From JAXLWB01 sp046328715 (GTDB taxonomy: Bacteria > Chloroflexota > Anaerolineae > Caldilineales > Caldilineaceae), in contig JAXLWB010000015.1 of assembly GCA_046328715.1 (NCBI GenBank), forward strand, positions 1 to 64,000: a stretch of 64,000 bases of DNA. The letters are read 5' to 3'. The position numbers were made by a program, and so were the translations under genes. Positions 19,278-29,304 of this stretch are shown here, in pieces. The notes below the pieces were generated by a model. That model searched no databases and had not been told where the DNA came from. It saw only the letters and a program-made list of their open reading frames with translations. Positions within the stretch are counted from its first letter, which is position 1. Each line of letters starts with the position of its first letter.

Positions 19278-19907
19278 TCAAATCAACGTTTCCGAGGCCG
19301 TTTTGATCAGTAGATAAGAGGAGGTTGCCCCCGGATCTTGATGTCCGATGGCACGCTCGCCCAAATAGCTGGCCCGTCCTTTGCGAGCGATCAGGGGCAC
19401 CGTATCTAACATCCCCTTATAAGCGGCCCGCTCAGCATCGTGAATAGCAACACTGATGCTACCGTTCTGACTCGCCGCAGCTTTGAGTACATCCACAGCA
19501 GGGAGCAGACTATCGATCATGGTCTTCTCGCCCAAGTTGGCTTTGCCACGCATCATCACCCCTTTGACGCCAGTCTCAAAGGCAGTGGCAAAATCATCCA
19601 AAGAAAGCTCTTGTTTCCCAGCAGCGCTCATGCTCATCTGCATAAACAGCGTGCCATACAACGGGCCACTCGCCCCACCCACCGTGGAAACCAGCGTCAT
19701 GCCCACGTTCTTGAAGATCGCACCAACATCCTGGTCAGCGACCGTCGGTAGTTTTTGGAGTACGGCCTGAAAACCACGCTCCATGCTGACGCCATGATCG
19801 GCATCGCCAATCTCCGCATCGAGCTGGGTCAACATCTCTTTATTGTCGCGGATCACCTGGGCGTAGGTGGAGATCCAGTTAATAATCTGTGTTTTAGAAA
19901 TTGTCAT
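19278..19907 (-). CDS. dhaL: dihydroxyacetone kinase subunit DhaL
   Basis: 209-residue ADP-binding subunit. In PTS-type DHA kinases its bound ADP is rephosphorylated in place by DhaM and the phosphate passes to DHA on DhaK. The Mg-ADP aspartate cluster is readable in LDAEIGDADHG. The nucleotide-binding loop is TVGGASGPLYGTLF, and PGATSSYLL closes the domain. The start at 19907 begins the conserved helix; longer reading frames translate an 'attgcgga' repeat. Located 76 bases downstream of dhaK, same strand. Confidence 0.93.
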   Translation of the reverse strand: MTISKTQIINWISTYAQVIRDNKEMLTQLDAEIGDADHGVSMERGFQAVLQKLPTVADQDVGAIFKNVGMTLVSTVGGASGPLYGTLFMQMSMSAAGKQELSLDDFATAFETGVKGVMMRGKANLGEKTMIDSLLPAVDVLKAAASQNGSISVAIHDAERAAYKGMLDTVPLIARKGRASYLGERAIGHQDPGATSSYLLIKTASETLI

Positions 19908-19911
19908 AGGT

Positions 19912-19983
19912 CTATTTCGGAATGCGGAATACGGATTGCGGTACGACAGTGATAATCCGCAATTTGCAATTGCCAATCCGCAA
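19912..19983. repeat. 'attgcggaat' inverted words between dhaK and dhaL
   Basis: ggaatgcggaatacggattgcgg faces ccgcaatttgcaattgccaatccgcaatt, forming an imperfect hairpin inside the dha operon. The same word also occurs in frame inside the gene at 53714-55138. Confidence 0.65.
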
Positions 19984-20985
<1,002 letters not shown>

Positions 20986-21138
20986 TTTACTCTACAGTTC
21001 CTTAAATCTGAACAATAGACAGGTGTTAATAGCTTTGTTATACTTTGCCCAAGTAATATGTAATACAGTTGAACATGCATCTCTGAGTATACTGTGTGTT
21101 AATTATCTTTTACATTTTCAAAATTTGGATATTAGGTT

Positions 21139-22935
21139 ATGAAAAAGGTCATTCTCTATTTAACCGCAAATCCCGTCGATCGAACGCATTTATCTGTTGA
21201 TAAAGAAATCAGAGACGTAAAGTATGAGATTCGTCGTTCTAAATACGGTAGTAAATTTGTGTTTGAAACTATAACTGCAGCTCGTCCCAAAGATCTTTAC
21301 CAAGGTATACTTGAATGGCATCCACAAATCGTTCACTTCTCTGGGCATGGAGAGGGCAACGAAGGCATAGTTTTTGTAGATGACAATGGTGAATCGATAA
21401 ACGTCTCCAATGAGGCATTAGAAAGTTTCTTCAAGCAATTTAACTGTATTGAATGCATAATACTTAATGCCTGTTATTCCACTGAACAGGCAAAGATCCT
21501 AATGCCATTTGTCAAATATATAGTGGGCACAAACCATCAAATCAGTGATAAAGCGGCCAATGAGTTCGCAGCAAGTTTTTACAATGCTTTAGGGAACGGA
21601 TATTCGGTTGAAGCAGCTTTTGATCTAAGTCAAAGTTTTCTGCGGATTAGTCAATATTCTAGCAGTGCCGATATTCTTTTACTACATAAACGAAATGAAA
21701 TCATTAATATGCAACCTAATGATTTACAAGAAGGTGCAATAACTGCATTTGATTCATTTCGTGAAGTTCTTACAGAAATTCAGAAGTTCTCATTCAGTTG
21801 GATTTTATCCTGGCTTACTATTAGCAAGAATTACCAACCTGAAATTAAAAATCTTTTGTATCAATGGGTTATTGCTAGTTCTATTGGACTAATTACGGCT
21901 GCAATTATATCTGCTGGACCTGCAAATACACTTTTGTCTACCTTAGCACTAATTGCTGCATTGACCATACCACTTTTTCAATGGCTAATTATAAAGTACT
22001 GGCTTAGAAATGTCCCCTCTCTTCTATGGATTTTATTAACAATTATCGGCTGGTATGCTGGTTTACAATTTGTTAGTAAGTTTGATTTTTACGATATAGT
22101 ACCATCGTCGGGCTTCATTGAAGCATTTGAATCCCAAACCCCTATAAACTCTACATTAGACACACTAGACACATTACAAATTTATGTGGACGGGCAATAT
22201 GAAACATTTGAAGTACGTGTGCCACCAAGAGAAAATGAACCTAGTTCAGATATTTTGGAAGCTAAAGCAGATATAGCTGAAGAAAAAAATTGGGATGAAG
22301 ATGGCTTTTCTGATCGTCAAGTCGACTCCTTTATATTGAAATTAATAGCACAATTATTAACAGGAGGCTTAATCGTTGGTTTATTACAAGGTATATTGCT
22401 AAACTGGTCATTTCTAAGCATAAACCCTATCAAATGGATGTTCTATAACTTTCTTGGCATATTGGTAGGTTCTATCATGGGTGTCCCTATTATACTTATC
22501 TATGTTGAAGTGATAAACACCAGACCTGATGATTTGCTTTTCGCTACAATTGTAGGAATAGTTTACGGCACTGTTACAGGCATCGCGCTATTCCCTTACA
22601 CTCGCTCAGAGAAAGCCGACCTGGCTAAAGTGAGTACATCCAAAGCGATTGCAGTAAACGTTTTCTATTTTCTTGTAAATGTATCCAATTATGTAAGAAC
22701 AAGCACAGCTAAGCTCCTTGTCAGCGTATTCAAGTTCACATATAGGATTGCAAAGCTCGTTGCAGTAAGAATTTCTCATGAAATTAAGAAAAGACAAGGT
22801 CCATTTGAACCGATTGAAAGACCAGATCTTACTGTAGAATCGAATGCAGAGTCTGAGATACACAAAACTGAGATTTTCAACGCCACTTCTGATAACTCTT
22901 TAGCCTCAAACGGTGAAAATGAAACGAACAGCTAA
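21139..22935 (+). CDS. CHAT-domain (caspase-like) protease fused to six-helix membrane domain
   Basis: 598 residues. Residues 1-190 form a CHAT/caspase-like domain: a beta-strand start KVILYLTANPVDRTHL, catalytic His70 in VHFSGHGEG and catalytic Cys112 in IILNACYS. A linker (190-240) is followed by predicted membrane helices at about 243-262, 264-287, 293-311, 399-422, 434-456 and 466-486. The 312-398 loop is acidic, and a charged tail runs from 488 to the end. The gene is strikingly AT-rich compared with both neighbours, stands alone on the plus strand inside an otherwise minus-strand region, and its TAA overlaps the stop of the convergent ABC gene. This suggests acquisition. A stress or defence effector role is inferred from the family only. 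No strong ribosome site. Confidence 0.85.
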   Translation: MKKVILYLTANPVDRTHLSVDKEIRDVKYEIRRSKYGSKFVFETITAARPKDLYQGILEWHPQIVHFSGHGEGNEGIVFVDDNGESINVSNEALESFFKQFNCIECIILNACYSTEQAKILMPFVKYIVGTNHQISDKAANEFAASFYNALGNGYSVEAAFDLSQSFLRISQYSSSADILLLHKRNEIINMQPNDLQEGAITAFDSFREVLTEIQKFSFSWILSWLTISKNYQPEIKNLLYQWVIASSIGLITAAIISAGPANTLLSTLALIAALTIPLFQWLIIKYWLRNVPSLLWILLTIIGWYAGLQFVSKFDFYDIVPSSGFIEAFESQTPINSTLDTLDTLQIYVDGQYETFEVRVPPRENEPSSDILEAKADIAEEKNWDEDGFSDRQVDSFILKLIAQLLTGGLIVGLLQGILLNWSFLSINPIKWMFYNFLGILVGSIMGVPIILIYVEVINTRPDDLLFATIVGIVYGTVTGIALFPYTRSEKADLAKVSTSKAIAVNVFYFLVNVSNYVRTSTAKLLVSVFKFTYRIAKLVAVRISHEIKKRQGPFEPIERPDLTVESNAESEIHKTEIFNATSDNSLASNGENETNS

Positions 22936-24035
22936 CGTTCTAGATCGAGTTGTAATAGTATGTTTGGCTTATGTCCGTCTTTACCAAACAACCGCACACG
23001 GTCCAATGGCAATTCTACCCACGCCATCTTGCCCACCAACCGGCCTACGGTCGGGCTGACCTTGGCCTTGATGGTTTGGTCGCCGACCTTGAGCGTGATC
23101 AAATACTGCCCACCAACCACGATGGCTTTACTTTGTACCGTCGCCTGCACGGCATTTGGCGTGGGCGAGGAAGCAACGATAATGTGTTCAGGGCGAATGC
23201 CCAGCGTGATCTGCGTGTCGCGTGCATCCATGCCGCTGAGCCGCACCGGGCGTGGGAAGAGTGGGATACGTAGCATCCCGTCGCTGTTCTTTTCGAAGAG
23301 ATGCTCCACAAAGTTCATGCCAGGGTTGCCCAGGAAGAAGCCTGCAAAGGCGTCATCCGGCTTGTTGTAAAGATCACGGGGAGATGCCATCTGCACGATC
23401 TCGCCGTCCTTCATCAGCGCAATCTTGTCGGCCAGGGTCATCGCTTCGGTTTGGTCGTGAGTGACATAGATAATGGTCTGGCGCAGGCGGGTTACAAGTT
23501 CTTTGAGCGAACGTTTGAGCTGCAACTTGGAGTTGATATCCACGTTGGTGATCGGCTCGTCGAAGAGAATGATGCGCGGATGACGGGCCACAGCGCGCGC
23601 AACGGCGACCTTTTGCCGGGTGCCATTGTCGAGTTGACTCACATCTTTGTTGGCACTCTCGCGCATTTCAAGCAGATCGAGTACTTCATCGACGCGTTTG
23701 GCGCGCTCGGCGGCGGAGAGTCGCTCTTCCTTGAGCGGTAGTTCGATATTCTGGCGCACGGTGATACCGCGGTAGACCACCGGATATTGAAAGACCATGC
23801 CAATGTTGCGCTGACGGGTAGACATCTTCGTCACTCGCTCATCGCCAAAATAGATATCGCCGGTTGTCGGCTTCTCCAACCCGGCAATCATACGCATCAG
23901 CGTTGTTTTGCCACAGCCCGATGGCCCAAGCAGACAGGTCGTGGTGCCCGATTCAAAGACCATGTTGAGATCCTTGACCGCCACCACGCCGCCAGAAAAT
24001 TCTTTTCGTAGTTTTTCAACTCGAATATCGCTCAC
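22932..24035 (-). CDS. ABC importer ATPase (catalytically intact, degenerate signature)
   Basis: 367-residue MalK/UgpC-type ATPase with C-terminal TOBE region (GIRPEHI). Walker A is GPSGCGKTT, Walker B is IILFDEP with the catalytic Glu, and the switch His is in YVTHDQTEA. The signature loop, however, reads QLDNGTRQ instead of LSGGQ. It pairs with the ATPase immediately upstream, which has the complementary defects. Last gene of the importer operon; gene content resembles GlpS/GlpT of rhizobial glycerol importers, and dhaKLM lies just beyond. Substrate inferred. Confidence 0.88.
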   Translation of the reverse strand: MSDIRVEKLRKEFSGGVVAVKDLNMVFESGTTTCLLGPSGCGKTTLMRMIAGLEKPTTGDIYFGDERVTKMSTRQRNIGMVFQYPVVYRGITVRQNIELPLKEERLSAAERAKRVDEVLDLLEMRESANKDVSQLDNGTRQKVAVARAVARHPRIILFDEPITNVDINSKLQLKRSLKELVTRLRQTIIYVTHDQTEAMTLADKIALMKDGEIVQMASPRDLYNKPDDAFAGFFLGNPGMNFVEHLFEKNSDGMLRIPLFPRPVRLSGMDARDTQITLGIRPEHIIVASSPTPNAVQATVQSKAIVVGGQYLITLKVGDQTIKAKVSPTVGRLVGKMAWVELPLDRVRLFGKDGHKPNILLQLDLER

Positions 24036-24118
24036 GGGACATCCTTTTATTGCTAGGGGGATGGGGAGATGAGAGGATTTTTGTTCTCTATATCCTTATC
24101 ACCCCATCTCCTCACATC

Positions 24119-25243
24119 CTACTTCCCCCGACCAATCCGTTTCCCATCCACAAAGACAATCAAGTCGGCGGGGTTCACCGAAATCTTCACCTGCTGGTCG
24201 ATGGAGATCGGAGCATGTTCACGATCATGGCGCAGCACGGTTGTCAGTGGTCGGCCATTGAGGTTAAGGTAGGCAATCTCCTCGCCGCCGAGGTCTTCAA
24301 GCAGAAGCACTTTGGCGCTACTGAAGAGTGCGTCACTGGCTGTATTTTCCCCTAACGTAATGTGCTCCGGGCGGATACCAATAGCAACCTGTCCATTACT
24401 CACCTTATCGACCAGGTCAGCGTAACCCTGCATCTGTGCCACGCTGGCATCGATTGTTGTCTGAAAGACGCCACAATCAACCACAAACTGATTGCCGCGC
24501 AGGGTTAACGATGCATTCAAGAAGTTGGCCTGCGGAAAGCCGACAAATTTCATTGTTTGTGCCCGCTGTGGGTTGGTGTACAACGTCTCCGGCTCGCCAC
24601 TTTCAACAATCTCACCGGCGTCGAGTACAGCAATATGTTTTGCCAGCATCAACGCCTCAACAGCATCCGAGGTCGTGTAAATAAAGGTAACCCCGAGCGT
24701 CTCCTGTGTCTGTTTGAGGTCGTCTATCAACCGTTCGCGCAACTTGAAGTCGAGGCCGACCAATGGATCGTCCAGTACAAAGACATCGGTCTGTTTGACT
24801 AGGCCACGCGCAATCGCCACCCGTTGCTTCTGACCACCGCTTAGCTGATCAGGGCGACGGTCGAGCAGCGCTTCAATGCCAAGCAATTGTGAGGCACGAT
24901 GCACTGCTGCATCGACATCGCTTTTGCTAGCGCCGACCAGATCGAGTGGATAGGAGATATTCTTGCGTACGCTGAAGTGCGGATAGAGTGCAAAGGATTG
25001 CGGCACATAGCCGATGTTACGTTCGCCCGCGCTAGAAGTGGTGAAGTCATTGCCACGTAATAAGATTTGCCCGGTATCAGCCTGCTCCAGTCCAGTCAAC
25101 AGGCGCACCAAGACTGACTTGCCTGACGTCGGCATGCCATAGACCACCATAAAGTCGCCCGGTTCAACCGTCAGGCTGACATTGCGCAGAATCTGGTTGC
25201 GACCGTAATGTTTAGAGAGATTACGAAGTTCAACAATATTCAT
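24119..25243 (-). CDS. ABC importer ATPase (intact signature, degenerate catalytic residues)
   Basis: 374 residues with C-terminal TOBE domain. The signature DQLSGGQKQRVAIAR is canonical. Walker A is GMPTSGKS, Walker B reads VFVLDDP (Asp where the catalytic Glu is expected), and the switch region reads YTTSDAVEA with Ser in place of His. With the neighbouring ATPase this would make a heterodimer with one good and one degenerate ATP site. The ATG at 25243 begins the conserved fold; upstream is a 'gcaagatgcaa' repeat. Confidence 0.87.
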   Translation of the reverse strand: MNIVELRNLSKHYGRNQILRNVSLTVEPGDFMVVYGMPTSGKSVLVRLLTGLEQADTGQILLRGNDFTTSSAGERNIGYVPQSFALYPHFSVRKNISYPLDLVGASKSDVDAAVHRASQLLGIEALLDRRPDQLSGGQKQRVAIARGLVKQTDVFVLDDPLVGLDFKLRERLIDDLKQTQETLGVTFIYTTSDAVEALMLAKHIAVLDAGEIVESGEPETLYTNPQRAQTMKFVGFPQANFLNASLTLRGNQFVVDCGVFQTTIDASVAQMQGYADLVDKVSNGQVAIGIRPEHITLGENTASDALFSSAKVLLLEDLGGEEIAYLNLNGRPLTTVLRHDREHAPISIDQQVKISVNPADLIVFVDGKRIGRGK

Positions 25244-25292
25244 GATCAAAAGATGCAAGGGGCAGGTGGCAAAGTTGCAAAGTTGCGGCCTG

Positions 25293-25574
25293 CTACTTTC
25301 CTAATTGTACGAGTAATGGCACCAACAGCAGGCTGAGAACAAAGATCACGACGACCACGATGCCAAAGGTAAGAAACATGCGCAACGATTTCGCAAGGTT
25401 GGCGGCAGGCGGGATGTTGCCAAAGATCACCTGGAGCAGCGCCGAAGCGATCAAGATCAGCAATCCAACCTTGTAAATTCCCATCTCAAATTGCTGGCCG
25501 ATCATCACAATGCTGGCAAGCATCACAAAGACGAGAATCAATTGAACAACGGATGCAAAAGAACGAGAGTTCAT
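25293..25574 (-). CDS. small three-helix membrane protein of the ABC importer operon
   Basis: 93 residues, nearly all hydrophobic, with three likely helices (about 8-26, 31-50 and 66-90). I do not recognise a catalytic motif. A protein of this size occupies a comparable place (GlpU/DUF2160-type) in rhizobial glycerol ABC operons; sequence homology was not checked. It lies between the inner permease and the ATPase genes, so an accessory subunit is the best guess. Confidence 0.65.
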   Translation of the reverse strand: MNSRSFASVVQLILVFVMLASIVMIGQQFEMGIYKVGLLILIASALLQVIFGNIPPAANLAKSLRMFLTFGIVVVVIFVLSLLLVPLLVQLGK

Positions 25575-25576
25575 AA

Positions 25577-25682
25577 TGGATAATGGTTAACGGTCAATGG
25601 TTAATGGTTAATGACGTCGATTACTCACGATGAGGCCAAAGGACTCACTTAAAACTTAATTATTAACCATTAACATTAACAA
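25577..25682. repeat. 'atggttaatggtt' word cluster
   Basis: Tandem taatggttaacggtcaatggttaat words and the facing ttaattattaaccattaac form an imperfect hairpin between the small membrane protein and permease genes. The same word appears at 35234-35265 and 38413-38440. Confidence 0.6.
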
Positions 25683-25684
25683 TT

Positions 25685-26542
25685 TTATACTTCACCGCGC
25701 ACGGTGCCAAAGGTCATACCGACCAGGAGATAGCGTTGGAAGAAGTAGATCATGATCATCGGTAAGACGACGTAGGCCGACGAAAGTGAAGCGATAAAGG
25801 CCCAGTCGATGTTACCGCCAGCGTTGACCAAACCCACCGCCAGCGCATAGGGAATCATCTGCGTGCCGTTACCGCCTAGAATAAAGTTAAAGAGAAATTC
25901 GTTCCAGACAAAGATCAGGTTAAAGATAAAAGCGGCAATAATCCCCGGCCATACCTGGGGCAAGACAACCCGAAAGATCACATGCATCCTCGACGCGCCA
26001 TTGACCAGTCCGGTTTCATCAAAACGCTGCGAAACGCCATCGATAAAACCCTTGAGAATCCAGAGCGAGAAAGGAATGCTGAACATGGCATAGAGCAAAA
26101 ACATCCCAGGTCTCGCCCGGAAGAAGGAACCGGTCATGATCCCCATGTCTTTCAGCGCCACATCAAAGGCGTTGTACATCTGGAAGATCGAAATGATCGA
26201 GGCCGCTGCTGGAACCATGCGCGTAGAGAGCATCAGGAACATCAGGAAGTTCGTTGCCCGTGGTTTGTAACGCGAGAAGCTATAGGCCGCCAAAAAGGAG
26301 ACCACCGTGGCAATCGCCACCGAACCGAGCGACAGAATGATGCTGTTAAGAAAATAGGGAATGGTATTTTCCTGCCCCAGGGTGCGTGTGATGTTCTCCA
26401 AGGTCGGCGAAAAGACGAACTTGGGCGGAATTGCCAAAATATCCGTCGGCGTCTTAATCGCAGCCAGCACAATCCAGAAGATCGGCAAAAAGAAGATGAT
26501 GGAGATCAACCAAAGTAAGGCGTAGTAGAGTCGGGTACGCAT
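25685..26542 (-). CDS. ABC importer inner-membrane permease (MalG type)
   Basis: 285-residue six-helix permease. The cytoplasmic EAA-type loop is in DETGLVNGASRMHVIFRVVLPQVWPG, where the ATPase docks. The first helix starts after MRTRLYYALLW and the tail ends with the usual FQRYLLVGMTFGTVRGEV. The start at 26542 avoids an upstream 'ggggtgagg' repeat. It sits next to a MalF-type permease gene on the same strand; together they form the channel for the predicted glycerol/polyol importer. Confidence 0.88.
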   Translation of the reverse strand: MRTRLYYALLWLISIIFFLPIFWIVLAAIKTPTDILAIPPKFVFSPTLENITRTLGQENTIPYFLNSIILSLGSVAIATVVSFLAAYSFSRYKPRATNFLMFLMLSTRMVPAAASIISIFQMYNAFDVALKDMGIMTGSFFRARPGMFLLYAMFSIPFSLWILKGFIDGVSQRFDETGLVNGASRMHVIFRVVLPQVWPGIIAAFIFNLIFVWNEFLFNFILGGNGTQMIPYALAVGLVNAGGNIDWAFIASLSSAYVVLPMIMIYFFQRYLLVGMTFGTVRGEV

Positions 26543-26552
26543 AGGATCTTTA

Positions 26553-26607
26553 GAGGGGTGAAGGGTGAGGGGTGAGTTTGACTGCCTCACCCCTCATTCC
26601 TCACCCT
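26553..26607. repeat. 'aggggtgagg' intergenic hairpin
   Basis: gaggggtgaagggtgaggggtgag faces ctcacccctcattcctcacccttcc between the two permease genes. The right arm encodes the last codons of the MalF-type gene, so the repeat overlaps its stop. Confidence 0.65.
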
Positions 26608-27650
26608 TCCACCTTATTACTCAAATTCAGCACATACAAATAAATCGACGTAAAGGCAATGGCGATCAGCAACAGGATCAAGGCCAGCGCCGATGAGAAA
26701 CCGATGTTGAGGCTGGCGAAGGCGTAACGATAGAGTTTGAGTCCAATCAACTCAGTGATGTTGCCGGGTCCGCCATTGGTCATCAAAAAGACCAGATCGG
26801 TGGTTTTGAAAGCGTCAATCGTGCGCAGCAGAATGCCCAACATCAGGATAAACTTGCCGTGGGGCAAAATAATGTACCAGATGCGCTTCCACCACGACAT
26901 GCGATCGACTTCAGCCGCTTCTAATTCAGCCTTGGGCACGGAACCGAGGGCAGCCAGAGTCATCAAGATCATGAAGGGCGTCCACATCCAGATATCCACG
27001 GTCAACACGCTGCCAAAGGCCCAATCCTTGTTGGTGAGGAAGTCGATCTTCTCGCCATACCAGCGCTGCATGAAAAAGTTTGCCACTCCAAAGATCGGGT
27101 CAAAGATCAAACGCCAGAAGAGACCACTTGCCACCGGGGTCAAGACCATCGGCGTGAAGAGCAAGGTGAGCGCCAATCGCCTGCCCGGCATTTCCGTGCT
27201 CCCCCAGAACAGAAAGCCCAGACCAACGCCAAGTACCACTTCGATCAGCACCGCAATCAAGGTAAAGCGGAAGGTACGACCAAAGGCAGTCCACATGTCG
27301 TTGTCTTCGTAGATCTTCTTAAAGTTGTCAATCGGTGGCGTCGAAGGGATATCAATCGTCAACGGCTTGGTCAGCGAAGCCATCATGCCCGTCGGGATCG
27401 ACACAATCAACGGACAGGGGCCATCAGTACAGGCCAGACGCGGCGCATCGGGTGATTGCAGATTGTAGCGATAAAAGCTAAAGCCAATCATCCACAAGGT
27501 GGGGATAACATTGAGCAACACAAAGAAGATCAGAATCGGCGTGAGCAAGGCTGCCGAAAAATAGCGAGAATCTTCAAAGCGTCGCCACCAACCGCGACGG
27601 GGCGTAGCAGTCAGCAGACGTTCATTCCGTTCGATGGTTGTAGCAGACAT
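26601..27650 (-). CDS. ABC importer inner-membrane permease (MalF type)
   Basis: 349-residue permease with a cytoplasmic N-terminus and one early helix, a periplasmic insert of about 60 residues (LACTDGPCPLIVSIP has two cysteines), and the EAA-type loop EAAEVDRMSWWKRIWYIILP. DLVFLMTNGGPGNITE is typical of sugar-type permeases. It is the second gene after the binding protein. No clear ribosome site; the ATG at 27650 is the first that precedes the conserved region. Confidence 0.88.
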   Translation of the reverse strand: MSATTIERNERLLTATPRRGWWRRFEDSRYFSAALLTPILIFFVLLNVIPTLWMIGFSFYRYNLQSPDAPRLACTDGPCPLIVSIPTGMMASLTKPLTIDIPSTPPIDNFKKIYEDNDMWTAFGRTFRFTLIAVLIEVVLGVGLGFLFWGSTEMPGRRLALTLLFTPMVLTPVASGLFWRLIFDPIFGVANFFMQRWYGEKIDFLTNKDWAFGSVLTVDIWMWTPFMILMTLAALGSVPKAELEAAEVDRMSWWKRIWYIILPHGKFILMLGILLRTIDAFKTTDLVFLMTNGGPGNITELIGLKLYRYAFASLNIGFSSALALILLLIAIAFTSIYLYVLNLSNKVEG

Positions 27651-27689
27651 GGCAGAGGATAGGAAATGAAAGGAGGATAAAAGAATAAT

Positions 27690-27739
27690 CTCCTAATCTC
27701 TCAATCTCTGGAAGCCGAGATTAGGAGATTAGGAGATTG
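27690..27739. repeat. intergenic hairpin of 'gagattaggagatt' words
   Basis: aatctcctaatctctcaatctc and gagattaggagattaggag pair across an 8-base loop. It lies between the binding-protein gene and the first permease, where a hairpin commonly lowers downstream expression relative to the binding protein. Confidence 0.75.
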
Positions 27740-27747
27740 TTTATTGG

Positions 27748-29304
27748 TTAGCTCAAGGTCACATTCTTCAGATCATCCGGTACGGGGGTAGTGGTCCGTC
27801 CCTTTTCAAAGAGAATGGCTTGCTGCTTGCCCGCGATATAGTCGAGCACCTTCTTGGCATCGGTGACCTGACCCGAAGCATAGGCGCTGTAGGCCTCTTG
27901 CTGAATCGCCAACAACTCGGCATATTCTGGGAGATGCCAGAAATCGCGCGAGCGGCCTTCGCTCAACATGTACTTAAAGGCTCGGGCATAGTAGGTGGAG
28001 TCCTCGAAGCCAGGCGCATTGACACCCTTGTCGCTCCAGGGCAGACCACCCAACTTCAGGAATTCGGCCTGGGTCTCATCCGTGTACCACCACTTCAGGA
28101 AGTCTACACTCACGCGCATGTGATCTTCGTCATTGAAGTTGTTGATCACCCAGGGCTGACCGCCCATTGCACCGATGACTTGAGTGCTGCCATCCGGGAA
28201 TTTGAATTTCGGATGGGGTACGGCCAACGTCTTATCCTTAACGAGATCACTTGTCATGGCCAGACCGACTGCCAACCACTGGAAGGCGCTGAAAACCTTG
28301 CCGGTGGTATAGAGGTCGATCATTTCGCCGATGCCGTAATTTTCAGAACCAGGGTATTGATACTTCTGCAAGCTCTTGAAGTATTCAAGACCCTTGGCAT
28401 TGGCATCTGTGTTCAACATGCCCACGACATTGCCGGTCTTGGCATCCCAGATATCGCCGCCTGTGGCATAGACATAGGGATGATAGGCGCATGAGAAGTA
28501 GTCATAGGTCTTGCTCTGCATGATGGCCGTGCCCGCCAGGCCACTATCTGGACGATGGAAATGTTCGAAGATCTGTTCGAAATCCTGAATGGTCCAGTTT
28601 TCAAAATCTTCGTACTTGGTGGGCAAATCTTTGCCGTATTTGTCCTTAAATGCCTTCTGCTCGGCAGGATCCTCCAGCATGTCTTTGCGCATGAAGAGAC
28701 CCTGCGTATCGGGCATCTGCGGGAAGCCCCAGCGAATGCCGGAGCCATCCGGGTAGACCTGATAGGTATTGGTCACCAGGCTCGAATAGGGCTTAATGTC
28801 CAATTCGGGCACAAGTGCGAAGACATCATCGGCTTTGACGATCCAACCTGGTTCCGACAAAGCACCCAGCCATTGGCTGTCGGAGACGATCAAGTTGTAT
28901 TCTTGCGATTTGGAAGCCAAAGTCGGAGCGACTTTTTGGAAGAGGGCATCAAAGCCAGCCTCCGTCTTTCTAGAGGTTGCAGTATAGCCATATTTGTCCT
29001 TGGCATAAGCTGCAAACTTGTCAAACAGGGTGATTGGCGCTTGGCTGGGCGGCCAACCAGCAATGACGGCGAAGCTCAACTCAACCGTCTTATCCTTCAT
29101 CTCGTCGCCTTGCGTGCCAGCCAATGGGTTACTGCCACCACTGCTACCAGCTGCAGGTGCTGCGGAATCACCGCCGCCAGCGGCAGGGGCAGCAGCAGGG
29201 GCACCACAAGCAGCAAGTAGAGCGGCCCCAACACCCAAGGTTGCTGTTCCCTTGAGAAATTGGCGGCGGCTGAGGGAAGCAGGCTGCAAATTCTTCTCAG
29301 ACAT
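27748..29304 (-). CDS. ABC importer substrate-binding lipoprotein (Tat-type signal)
   Basis: 518 residues. The N-terminus has a twin-arginine motif (SRRQFLKG) and a lipobox LLAACG, then an Ala/Gly/Ser-rich linker to about residue 65. The rest is an extracellular-solute-binding family 1 fold; its larger size than MalE resembles GlpV-like polyol-binding proteins. AGGAGGA precedes the ATG at 29304. First gene of a six-gene importer operon leading toward dhaKLM. Glycerol or dihydroxyacetone is an inferred ligand, not shown by motif. Confidence 0.88.
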   Translation of the reverse strand: MSEKNLQPASLSRRQFLKGTATLGVGAALLAACGAPAAAPAAGGGDSAAPAAGSSGGSNPLAGTQGDEMKDKTVELSFAVIAGWPPSQAPITLFDKFAAYAKDKYGYTATSRKTEAGFDALFQKVAPTLASKSQEYNLIVSDSQWLGALSEPGWIVKADDVFALVPELDIKPYSSLVTNTYQVYPDGSGIRWGFPQMPDTQGLFMRKDMLEDPAEQKAFKDKYGKDLPTKYEDFENWTIQDFEQIFEHFHRPDSGLAGTAIMQSKTYDYFSCAYHPYVYATGGDIWDAKTGNVVGMLNTDANAKGLEYFKSLQKYQYPGSENYGIGEMIDLYTTGKVFSAFQWLAVGLAMTSDLVKDKTLAVPHPKFKFPDGSTQVIGAMGGQPWVINNFNDEDHMRVSVDFLKWWYTDETQAEFLKLGGLPWSDKGVNAPGFEDSTYYARAFKYMLSEGRSRDFWHLPEYAELLAIQQEAYSAYASGQVTDAKKVLDYIAGKQQAILFEKGRTTTPVPDDLKNVTLS

